A program made the translations under genes and the position numbers. From NCBI GenBank assembly GCA_027082895.1, contig JALWTJ010000050.1:1-9062 (forward strand): a stretch of 9,062 nucleotides of DNA, in the 5' to 3' direction. The stretch is from Hyphomicrobiales bacterium (GTDB taxonomy: Bacteria > Pseudomonadota > Alphaproteobacteria > Rhizobiales > Devosiaceae). Below the pieces are notes generated by a model that was not told the DNA's origin, searched no databases, and saw only the letters and a program-made list of their open reading frames with translations. Below, one piece after another: positions 1-5,888 of this stretch. How positions within the stretch are numbered: the stretch's first letter is position 1; each line of letters starts with the position of its first letter.

Positions 1-378
1 GGCATTGACCAGCATGGAAGTGGAATGCCCGAGGTGCCTGCGCCAGTCGGAAGGGGCGATCTTGTCCTGAATTAGGGCATCGATGGTGGGCGCGTCCGGA
101 ACCCGGAGCAGGGCTTCGGCAAGGCACATCAGGGCGACGCCCTCCCGGCTCGACAGCCCGTATTCGGCAAGGAAGGCTTCCATCAGTCCGGGCCGGTCAT
201 GGCGGCGGATCCCCTTAACAAGGCCGGTGGCGTTCCGAGCAATGGCGCGCCGGTCCTGCGGGGAAAGCCCGCAGGCCCGGGCAAGCTTTTCCACCTGCGC
301 CATCTCGTCCCCATGGGGCGAAAGTCCGTGTCCGGCGCCTTTTGTCTTTCCGTTCCGGGTACCCGTTCTGCTGCCCAT
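1..378 (-). CDS. putA: Bifunctional proline dehydrogenase / P5C dehydrogenase PutA, N-terminal 126 residues (cut by window edge)
   Basis: PutA oxidises proline to pyrroline-5-carboxylate (FAD, electrons to quinone) and then to glutamate (NAD), at the inner face of the membrane. Only the first 126 codons are present; the frame is open to base 1. The start is the ATG at 378-376, preceded on this strand by AAAGGAG about nine bases upstream. Residues 73-126 carry the conserved helical region before the proline dehydrogenase barrel: GLSSREGVALMCLAEALLR (residues 74-92), then IDALIQDKIAPSDWRRHLG, ending in SMLVNA. About 70 residues precede this block. That seems too short for the N-terminal ribbon-helix-helix DNA-binding domain plus linker of E. 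coli PutA, and none is visible, so this enzyme is probably not its own repressor. This fits the divergent Lrp-type regulator next door. The first 25 residues are basic and low in complexity. Family assignment is firm from the motif block; the catalytic domains lie outside the window. Confidence 0.9.
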   Translation of the reverse strand, partial: MGSRTGTRNGKTKGAGHGLSPHGDEMAQVEKLARACGLSPQDRRAIARNATGLVKGIRRHDRPGLMEAFLAEYGLSSREGVALMCLAEALLRVPDAPTIDALIQDKIAPSDWRRHLGHSTSMLVNA

Positions 379-507
379 TGTCCGGTCTCCTTTTACCGTC
401 CAATGTGCCATGTCCGGCATGAGATTATTTTCTTGAGATAGCCATTTTCTAGACAAATCACCTGAATTCAGATCAGATTGCAGAAAATATCATTATGAGG
501 AGGCAAA
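379..507. promoter_or_regulatory. Divergent putA/putR intergenic control region
   Basis: These 129 bases separate the two divergent starts and are visibly richer in A and T than the flanking genes. They hold the putA ribosome site (minus strand, about 388-394) and the regulator's site GAGGAGG at 497-503, four bases before its ATG. A 10-bp palindrome CTGAATTCAG lies at 462-471, and a TCTAGA palindrome at about 448-453 has partly symmetric flanks. The stretch at 481-495 (CAGAAAATATCATTA) matches the E. coli Lrp consensus YAGHAWATTWTDCTR at 12 of 15 positions by eye. Known PutR proteins activate putA by binding this interval and often autoregulate, so these are candidate sites. I could not pick convincing -35/-10 pairs on either strand. 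Confidence 0.5.
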
Positions 508-1002
508 ATGTCGGAAATAGATGCATTTGATCGCCGGATCATGGATGCCCTGTCCGTTGATGGCCGGATGACCCTGACCCGCCTGTCCCGGACCATCGGG
601 CTTTCGGTCACCCCCTGCCAGATGCGGCTGAAGCGGCTGGAGGCCCGGGGCTATATCCGGGGATATGCGGCGGTGCTTGATCCGGTAAAGCTGGGCCGGG
701 ACCATATATCCTTCGTGCAGGTCAAACTGTCCGATACCCGTGCCCCGGCGCTCAGGGCCTTCAACGAGGCGGTGATGGAGCTTGCCGAGGTCGAGCAGTG
801 CCACATGATTGCCGGCGGATTTGACTACCTGCTCAAGGTGCGTACGGAAAGCATGGCCCGCTACCGGGAAGTGATGGGCGAAAAGATATCCACTCTGCCC
901 CACGTTTCGGTGACCTCCACATTCGTGGCCATGGAGGCGGTCAAGGAGGATGTGTTTCACCGCGTGTCACCGAAAAGTGGGCACCGGTTTTCGGATCACT
1001 GA
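508..1002 (+). CDS. putR: Lrp/AsnC-family transcriptional regulator, probable proline-catabolism regulator PutR
   Basis: This is a 164-residue DNA-binding protein of the Lrp/AsnC family. Residues 4-63 form the AsnC-type winged helix-turn-helix: FDRRIMDALSVDGRMT, then the recognition helix around LSVTPCQMRLKRLEARGYI, then the connecting strand GYAAVLDPVKLG. Residues about 68-145 form the RAM ligand-binding and oligomerisation domain, with the typical GGFDYLLKVRT turn at 107-117. The ATG at 508 follows GAGGAGG by four bases. Orientation head-to-head with putA is the classical arrangement of PutR, a proline-responsive activator of putA, which is why I use that symbol; the specificity is inferred from context. 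Oddity: family members normally end near the VKEDVF region, but here codons 153-164 (VSPKSGHRFSDH) and the TGA stop at 1000-1002 are supplied by the first copy of a palindromic repeat. The original stop and last residues may therefore have been replaced. The core domains look intact, so function is probably kept. Confidence 0.85.
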   Translation: MSEIDAFDRRIMDALSVDGRMTLTRLSRTIGLSVTPCQMRLKRLEARGYIRGYAAVLDPVKLGRDHISFVQVKLSDTRAPALRAFNEAVMELAEVEQCHMIAGGFDYLLKVRTESMARYREVMGEKISTLPHVSVTSTFVAMEAVKEDVFHRVSPKSGHRFSDH

Positions 1003-1124
1003 CACGCGGGAGGGGAAAGCGTGTCATTCGAAAAGTGGGCACCGGTTTTCGGATTACTGACACGCGGGAGGGGAAAGCGTGTCATTCGAAAAGTGGGCAC
1101 CGGTTTTCGGATCACTGACACGCG
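964..1124. repeat. Three tandem copies of a 58-bp palindrome-bearing repeat
   Basis: Copies start at 964 (57 bp), 1021 (58 bp) and 1079 (46 bp, lacking the trailing spacer). Each holds nested inverted repeats. The outer arms are GTGTCA and TGACAC; in copy 1 this extends to a perfect 9-bp pair, CGCGTGTCA at 961-969 and TGACACGCG at 1000-1008. The inner arms in copy 1 are CCGAAAA (970-976) and TTTTCGG (988-994), around the loop GTGGGCACCGG. Copies 1 and 2 are followed by the same spacer, GGGAGGGGAAAGC. Copies 2 and 3 differ at one base over 46. Copy 1 has CACCGAAAA where the others have CATTCGAAAA. The inner core resembles palindromes scattered between genes of Hyphomicrobiales. The near identity suggests recent tandem expansion. 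The RNA hairpins could end or protect the putR transcript, but no U-tract follows them, so a terminator role is not established. Confidence 0.9.
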
Positions 1125-1241
1125 CCCGAGGATGGGAGACCGGATGCCGGATTGTCGCTGGAAAGGTACATGGTCTCCATCCACTGTTGCGCTGTCCGGC
1201 CGGGCAATTTGCCAATTTGGCGGGAAAACGGGGAAACTCCC
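1125..1241. other. Gene-free stretch upstream of soeA with inverted repeats
   Basis: No credible gene lies here; short open frames on both strands only run through the neighbouring repeats. Two structures stand out. A long inverted repeat has arms GGATGGGAGACC (1130-1141) and GGTCTCCATCC (1172-1182), matching with one bulged G around a 30-base loop; as RNA it would follow the putR transcript. Two overlapping 11-bp palindromes also occur, GGCAATTTGCC (1203-1213) and GCCAATTTGGC (1211-1221). They share three bases and sit about 20-40 bases upstream of the candidate -35 element of the soe promoter, a position suited to an activator or operator. No regulator for them is visible in the window. Confidence 0.45.
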
Positions 1242-1271
1242 TTGCGCCAATACATGACAATCTTCTAATAT
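1242..1271 (+). promoter_or_regulatory. Candidate sigma70-type promoter for the soeABC operon
   Basis: TTGCGC (1242-1247) and TAATAT (1266-1271) are separated by 18 bases, in the only A/T-rich stretch of this gap. Transcription would begin near 1278, giving a leader of about 84 bases before the preferred soeA ATG at 1362. This makes the earlier in-frame TTG at 1287 an unlikely start, because it would sit about nine bases from the RNA 5' end. The -35 box is imperfect; this is a prediction from sequence only. Confidence 0.4.
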
Positions 1272-1361
1272 ACGCGGGTTCTGCCGTTGATTGTTGGTTG
1301 CGGCAAAAGCGGAAAAACAATAAACACCTGCATCACGACGGACAGTTTACGGGACCATTTC

Positions 1362-4196
1362 ATGTCACTCTCAAGCCAGCCTCAACTGGATACGTCGCCG
1401 GATGTGTCCGATGAAATCCGGCACACCACCTGCTACATGTGCGCCTGCCGCTGCGGCATCAACGTGCACATGAAGAACGGCAAGGTGAAATATATCGAGG
1501 GCAACAAGGATCACCCGGTCAACAAGGGTGTATTGTGCGCCAAGGGATCCGCGGGGATCATGCAGCATTATTCCCCCGCGCGGCTGAAAGCACCCATGAA
1601 GCGTGTCGGCCCCCGCGGCAGCGGCCAGTTCGAGGAAATCAGCTGGGAGGAGGCCATGGAAACGGCCGTTTCCTGGCTGGCCCCTCTGCGCAAGGAAGCG
1701 CCGGAAAAGCTGGCCTTCTTCACCGGACGGGACCAGTCCCAGTCCATGACCGGCTGGTGGGCCCAGGCCTATGGCACCCCCAACTATGCAGCCCATGGCG
1801 GGTTCTGCTCCGTCAACATGGCCGCCGCCGGCATCTACACCATGGGGGGCGCGTTCTGGGAATTCGGCGCGCCGGACTGGGAACACACAAGGCTGTTCAT
1901 GATATTCGGAGTGGCCGAGGATCACGATTCCAACCCCATCAAGATGGGCATCGGCCGTCTCAAGGAGAGGGGGGCCAAGATCATCGGCGTCAACCCGATC
2001 CGCTCCGGCTACAATGCGGTGGCCGACGAATGGGTGGGCATCACCCCGGGCACCGACGGCCTGTTCATCCTTGCTATCATTCATGAGCTTCTCAAGGCCG
2101 GCAAGGTGGATCTGGACTATCTGGTCCGCTACACCAACGCGCCGTTCCTGGTCAATGACGACCCGGAATCCAAGGATTACGGTCTCTTTTTGCGCGGCCG
2201 CAACAACAAGCCGCAGGTCATGGACCGCAAGACCGGCAAGCCAGTGGCCTTTGACAGGAAGGGGGTGACCCCGGACCTCGTCAAGACCCACAAGGCAAAG
2301 GGCAGCACCTGGCGCCCCGTGTTCCAGCTTCTGGCAGAAAAATACCTGTCGGAGGAAAACGCCGCCGAAAACGTTGCCGGTCGTTGCGGCGTGTCCGCCG
2401 ATACCATAAGGCGCATTGCCGCCGAATTGGCTCACGTGGCGTTCGAGGAAGAAATTACCATCGACCAGCCCTGGACGGACTGGAAGGGGCAGAAACATGA
2501 CAAGATGATCGGCCGTCCTGTCTCCTTCCACGCCATGCGAGGCATTTCCGCCCATTCCAACGGGTTTCAGACCTGCCGTGCCCTGCACATGCTGCAGATT
2601 CTGCTCGGTTCGGTCGAGGTGCCCGGCGGCTTCCGTTTCAAGCCCACCTATCCCAAGCCGGTGGAAGCCCATCCGGCACCCCATTGCAAGGTAACCCCCG
2701 GCGCCCCCCTGGATGGTCCCCATCTGGGCTATCCGCGCGGGCCGGAAGATCTGTGCCTTGCCGAGGACGGCAGCGCGGCAAGGATCGACAAGGCCTTTAC
2801 CTGGGACAATCCCCTGTCCGCCCATGGCATGATGCACATGGTGATTTCCAACGCCCATGCCGGGGATCCGTACAAGATCGATACCCTGTTCATGTACATG
2901 GCCAACATGAGCTGGAATTCCTCCATGAATTCGGCCGGGGTCATGCAGATGCTTACCGATCGGGATGAATCAGGGGAATATGTCATCCCCCGCATCATCT
3001 ATTCCGATGCCTATTCCTCCGAAATGGTGGCCTATGCCGACCTGATCCTGCCCGACACCACCTATCTGGAGCGTCATGATTGCATTTCTCTGCTCGACCG
3101 GCCCATCTGCGAGGCCGATGCCGTGGCCGATTCGATTCGCTGGCCGGTGGTGGAGCCGGACCGGGACGTGCGCTGTTTCCAGTCCGTGCTGATCGAGTTG
3201 GGCGCGCGCCTGGGCCTGCCCGGCATGGTCAATGAGGATGGCAGCCCCACCTACAAGGACTATGCCGATTATATCCAGAATCACGAGCGTCGCCCCGGCG
3301 TCGGCCCGCTGGCCGGGTTCCGGGGCAAGGATGGCACGGGCAAGGGCAGGGGAGAACCCAACCCGAACCAGATTCAGGCCTATATCGACAATGGCGGATT
3401 CTGGATCGACCATATCCCCCCCGAAGCGGCCTACTACAAGCCCTGGAACGCAGCCTATCAGGACTGGGCGGTGGAAAGGGGCCTGTACGACAAGCCCCAG
3501 CCCTACCTGTTCCAGCTCTATGTGGAACCCCTGGCCCGCTTCCAGCGTGCCGCGCGCGGTCACGGGGACATCCAGCCCCCCGAACATCTGCGTCAGCACA
3601 TTCTGGAAAACATGGAGCCGCTTCCCTCCTGGCGGCCCCCGTTTGAAGACACGGCCGTGGACACGGAGGAATATCCCTTCCACGCCCTGACCCAGCGGCC
3701 CGCCGCCATGTACCATTCCTGGGGTTCCCAGAACGCCTGGCTGCGCCAGATTCACGGCGCCAATCCCCTTTACGTTTCCGGCGAGATATTTGCCCGGTAC
3801 GGCTTCAAGGATGGGGACTGGGCCTGGGTCACCTCCCGCCATGGCCGCATCAAGGTGCCCGTGGTGCGCATGGATGCCCTCAATGCGAACACGGTATGGA
3901 CCTGGAACGCCATCGGCAAACGCGCCGGTGCCTGGGCCCTGGATGAAAAGGCGCCCGAAGCGACCCGGGGCTTTTTGCTCAATCATCTCATTTCCGAGCT
4001 TCTGCCCCCGAAAAAGGATGGCATGCGCTGGTCCAACTCCGACCCCGTCACCGGGCAGGCCGCCTGGTTCGACCTGCGGGTGAAGATCGAAAGGGCCGAC
4101 CCCGGAAACGGGGTGTCCCAGCCCCATGCACCCACCCAGAAGTCACCGGTCGGGCAGGGCCCCGACACCATTGCCTACGGGGGAGATCTGAAATGA
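1362..4196 (+). CDS. soeA: Molybdopterin catalytic subunit of membrane-bound sulfite dehydrogenase, SoeA
   Basis: SoeA oxidises sulfite to sulfate at a bis-MGD molybdenum centre in the cytoplasm and passes two electrons to SoeB. The product has 944 residues, usual for the family. An N-terminal [4Fe-4S] site is formed by C24, C27, C31 and C59 (C-x2-C-x3-C-x27-C in CYMCACRCG...GVLCAKG), with an extra C29 inside it. The DMSO reductase-type molybdopterin domain follows, with FFTGRDQSQS and HGGFCSVNMAAAG; C149 there is my candidate Mo ligand. The C-terminal dinucleotide-binding domain begins near residue 773 (LTQRPAAMYHSWGSQNAWLRQIHG). No twin-arginine signal is present, which separates it from periplasmic thiosulfate, polysulfide and DMSO reductases and fits cytoplasmic SoeA. 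I chose the ATG at 1362; an in-frame TTG at 1287 would add 25 residues unlike the family and has no ribosome site. The ribosome site of the ATG is itself weak (GGGA at 1351-1354). The gene overlaps soeB by four bases. Another sulfur-compound or DMSO-reductase-type substrate is possible but less likely. Confidence 0.87.
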   Translation: MSLSSQPQLDTSPDVSDEIRHTTCYMCACRCGINVHMKNGKVKYIEGNKDHPVNKGVLCAKGSAGIMQHYSPARLKAPMKRVGPRGSGQFEEISWEEAMETAVSWLAPLRKEAPEKLAFFTGRDQSQSMTGWWAQAYGTPNYAAHGGFCSVNMAAAGIYTMGGAFWEFGAPDWEHTRLFMIFGVAEDHDSNPIKMGIGRLKERGAKIIGVNPIRSGYNAVADEWVGITPGTDGLFILAIIHELLKAGKVDLDYLVRYTNAPFLVNDDPESKDYGLFLRGRNNKPQVMDRKTGKPVAFDRKGVTPDLVKTHKAKGSTWRPVFQLLAEKYLSEENAAENVAGRCGVSADTIRRIAAELAHVAFEEEITIDQPWTDWKGQKHDKMIGRPVSFHAMRGISAHSNGFQTCRALHMLQILLGSVEVPGGFRFKPTYPKPVEAHPAPHCKVTPGAPLDGPHLGYPRGPEDLCLAEDGSAARIDKAFTWDNPLSAHGMMHMVISNAHAGDPYKIDTLFMYMANMSWNSSMNSAGVMQMLTDRDESGEYVIPRIIYSDAYSSEMVAYADLILPDTTYLERHDCISLLDRPICEADAVADSIRWPVVEPDRDVRCFQSVLIELGARLGLPGMVNEDGSPTYKDYADYIQNHERRPGVGPLAGFRGKDGTGKGRGEPNPNQIQAYIDNGGFWIDHIPPEAAYYKPWNAAYQDWAVERGLYDKPQPYLFQLYVEPLARFQRAARGHGDIQPPEHLRQHILENMEPLPSWRPPFEDTAVDTEEYPFHALTQRPAAMYHSWGSQNAWLRQIHGANPLYVSGEIFARYGFKDGDWAWVTSRHGRIKVPVVRMDALNANTVWTWNAIGKRAGAWALDEKAPEATRGFLLNHLISELLPPKKDGMRWSNSDPVTGQAAWFDLRVKIERADPGNGVSQPHAPTQKSPVGQGPDTIAYGGDLK

Positions 4197-4948
4197 CCAA
4201 CCTGCCTTCGGCCACCGAAAAGAAACTGGGGCTGGCCATTGATCTGGATACCTGCGTGGGCTGCCATGCCTGCGTCATTTCCTGCAAGGAATGGAACACC
4301 TCCAACTATGGTGCTCCCCTGTCCGATGTGGATGCCTATGGTGCCTCCCCGGTGGGAACCTTTCTGAACCGGGTCCATACCTTCGAGATCAAGGCGGACA
4401 ACAGGCCCGCCCAGACCCTGCATTTCCCCAAGTCCTGCCTGCATTGCGAGGACGCTCCGTGCGTGACCGTGTGTCCTACCGGCGCCAGCTACAAGCGCAC
4501 CCAAGACGGTATCGTGCTGGTCAATGAGGACGATTGCATGGGCTGCGGCCTGTGTGCCTGGGCCTGCCCCTACGGTGCCCGCGAGATGGATGCCGAGGCC
4601 GGCATCATGAAGAAATGCACCCTGTGCGTGGACCGGATCTACAACGAAAACATTCCGGAAGAAGACCGGGTACCCTCCTGCGTGCGCACCTGCCCCGCCG
4701 GCGCCCGTCATTTCGGGGATTTTGCCGATCCGGACAGCAACGTGTCCCGCCTGAGTGCTGAGCGTGGCGGGGTGGAACTGATGGCAGCCCAGAAGACCCG
4801 GCCCGTCAACCGCTACCTGCCCCCCCGGCCCAAGGCGGACGTGACCGGCGATGGCCAGATCGACATTCCCAACCCGTTCCTTGAAGCAAAGAACCAGACC
4901 GCCAAGGGATTTCTGGGCTGGCTTGACAAAGCGCTGGAGAAAATCTGA
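4193..4948 (+). CDS. soeB: Iron-sulfur electron-transfer subunit of sulfite dehydrogenase, SoeB
   Basis: This 251-residue ferredoxin-like subunit (NrfC/DmsB type) relays electrons from the molybdenum subunit to the membrane anchor. Sixteen cysteines make four [4Fe-4S] motifs: C21/24/27/31 (CVGCHACVISC), C82/85/90/94 (CLHCEDAPCVTVC), C115/118/121/125 (CMGCGLCAWAC) and C142/145/163/167 (CTLC...CVRTC). As in related proteins, clusters are probably completed by exchanging cysteines between the first and fourth and the second and third motifs. There is no signal peptide, so it stays in the cytoplasm with SoeA. Its ATG overlaps the soeA stop (ATGA), with GGGGGAGA about eight bases upstream, indicating translational coupling. 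The C-terminal tail from about residue 185, which carries proline-rich and charged stretches, lacks cysteines and probably contacts the anchor. The family call is very secure; the Soe assignment rests on the partner subunits. Confidence 0.9.
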   Translation: MTNLPSATEKKLGLAIDLDTCVGCHACVISCKEWNTSNYGAPLSDVDAYGASPVGTFLNRVHTFEIKADNRPAQTLHFPKSCLHCEDAPCVTVCPTGASYKRTQDGIVLVNEDDCMGCGLCAWACPYGAREMDAEAGIMKKCTLCVDRIYNENIPEEDRVPSCVRTCPAGARHFGDFADPDSNVSRLSAERGGVELMAAQKTRPVNRYLPPRPKADVTGDGQIDIPNPFLEAKNQTAKGFLGWLDKALEKI

Positions 4949-5823
4949 TGTATCCCGCTCCCTCCGTCATTCTCTTTACCTCCCTCTCCGGCATCGGGTT
5001 CGGCCTGCTGGCCTGGCTGGGCACCGGTCATCCCGCTGTCACCTACCTGACCGCTTTCACCTTTTTCTTTCTGGCCTACGGGTTGGCGGTGGGTGGATTG
5101 CTGGCATCCGTGTTTCACCTTGGCAACAAGATCAACGCCTTCAAGGCCTTTTCCCAATGGCGTTCCTCCTGGCTGTCCCGGGAAGGTATCATGGCCGTTG
5201 CCAGCCTGCTGGTCATGGCCCCTTATGCCATTGGCGAAATCTTCTTCGGCCAGCAATGGCCGCTCTTTGGCTGGCTGGGGGCGGCCGGGGCGGTGACAAC
5301 TGTTTTCACCACCTCCATGATCTATACTCAGATGCAAACGGTGCCCCGCTGGAATTCGCCACTGACCCCGGTTCTGTTCCTGTTGTACGCTCTGGGCGGC
5401 GGCGCGCTTCTGGCTGGCCAGACCGGCGTGGCCATGCTGCTTCTGATCGCGCTGGGCCTCGTGCAGGCCCTGAACTGGTATCTGGGAGACGGGGCCTTCG
5501 CGGCGGCCGGGCATACCCTTGAAACGGCCACCGGCATGGCCGGGCTGGGCCGGATGCGGCTGCTGGAGCCGCCCCACTCCTCCCCCAATTACCTGATGAA
5601 GGAAATGGTGTTCGTGGTCGGGCGCAAGCATGTCCGCAAGTTGCGCATGATTTCCATGGTGCTGCTGGTTTTGCTGCCGGTACTGATCCTGTTGCTGGCG
5701 CCGGCCGCCCACGTGCTTGTGGGCATTGCGGTTCTCTCGCATCTGGCAGGCGTGTTCGTGGCCCGCTGGCTGTTCTTTGCCCAGGCCGAACATGTGGTGG
5801 GTCTTTACTACGACATGCGCTGA
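4948..5823 (+). CDS. soeC: Membrane anchor subunit of sulfite dehydrogenase, SoeC (DmsC-like)
   Basis: This 291-residue integral membrane protein of the DmsC family anchors SoeAB at the cytoplasmic face and delivers electrons to the quinone pool. Eight hydrophobic segments can be read at about residues 5-24, 32-54, 80-99, 104-126, 139-156, 160-178, 234-252 and 254-277. The cytoplasmic or interfacial loop between the sixth and seventh holds the conserved family stretch EPPHSSPNYLMKEMVF (207-222), followed by a basic run (GRKHVRKLR) consistent with the positive-inside rule. The start codon shares one base with the soeB stop (TGATG), so translation is coupled. An anchor of DmsC type, rather than of NrfD/PsrC type with its longer chain, together with a Tat-less catalytic subunit, is the combination known for SoeABC. 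No haem-ligand pattern is obvious. Confidence 0.85.
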   Translation: MYPAPSVILFTSLSGIGFGLLAWLGTGHPAVTYLTAFTFFFLAYGLAVGGLLASVFHLGNKINAFKAFSQWRSSWLSREGIMAVASLLVMAPYAIGEIFFGQQWPLFGWLGAAGAVTTVFTTSMIYTQMQTVPRWNSPLTPVLFLLYALGGGALLAGQTGVAMLLLIALGLVQALNWYLGDGAFAAAGHTLETATGMAGLGRMRLLEPPHSSPNYLMKEMVFVVGRKHVRKLRMISMVLLVLLPVLILLLAPAAHVLVGIAVLSHLAGVFVARWLFFAQAEHVVGLYYDMR

Positions 5824-5888
5824 CCAGTGACAGGCACACAACGGGCAACAGGTTCCGGTAGTCGGCAAACTGGCAGGGGGAGGGCAGG
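5824..5888. other. Short spacer between soeC and the kinase
   Basis: These 65 bases contain no convincing terminator or promoter. The end carries the purine-rich run GGCAGGGGGAGGGCAGG, which serves as ribosome site for the kinase GTG. Read-through from the soe operon into the kinase is therefore possible. Weak complementary pentamers CCAGT (5824-5828) and ACTGG (5869-5873) are too far apart to be persuasive. Confidence 0.4.

Noticed and set aside
83..436. Plus-strand open frame of 117 codons at the left edge
   Set aside because: It is antisense to putA, whose conserved motif block and ribosome site fix the coding strand as minus.
964..1124. CRISPR array
   Set aside because: Only three copies, with identical short spacers between them and nested palindromes over most of the unit; there are no variable spacers and no cas genes.
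996..1320. Short open frames on both strands across the repeat region with internally repeated peptides
   Set aside because: The repeated peptide pattern simply follows from the tandem DNA repeat; there are no ribosome sites or family resemblance.
1371..2858. Open frame of 495 codons on the minus strand inside soeA, and a second of 385 codons at 2970-4127
   Set aside because: Both are mirror frames of soeA with low-complexity Gly/His/Val composition and no motifs; soeA's conserved residues explain the coding signal on the plus strand.
1362..4196. Formate dehydrogenase, arsenate reductase or polysulfide/thiosulfate reductase identity for the molybdoprotein
   Set aside because: No Tat signal, a DmsC-type anchor and overall resemblance to alphaproteobacterial SoeA argue for sulfite dehydrogenase; only a tree would settle it fully.
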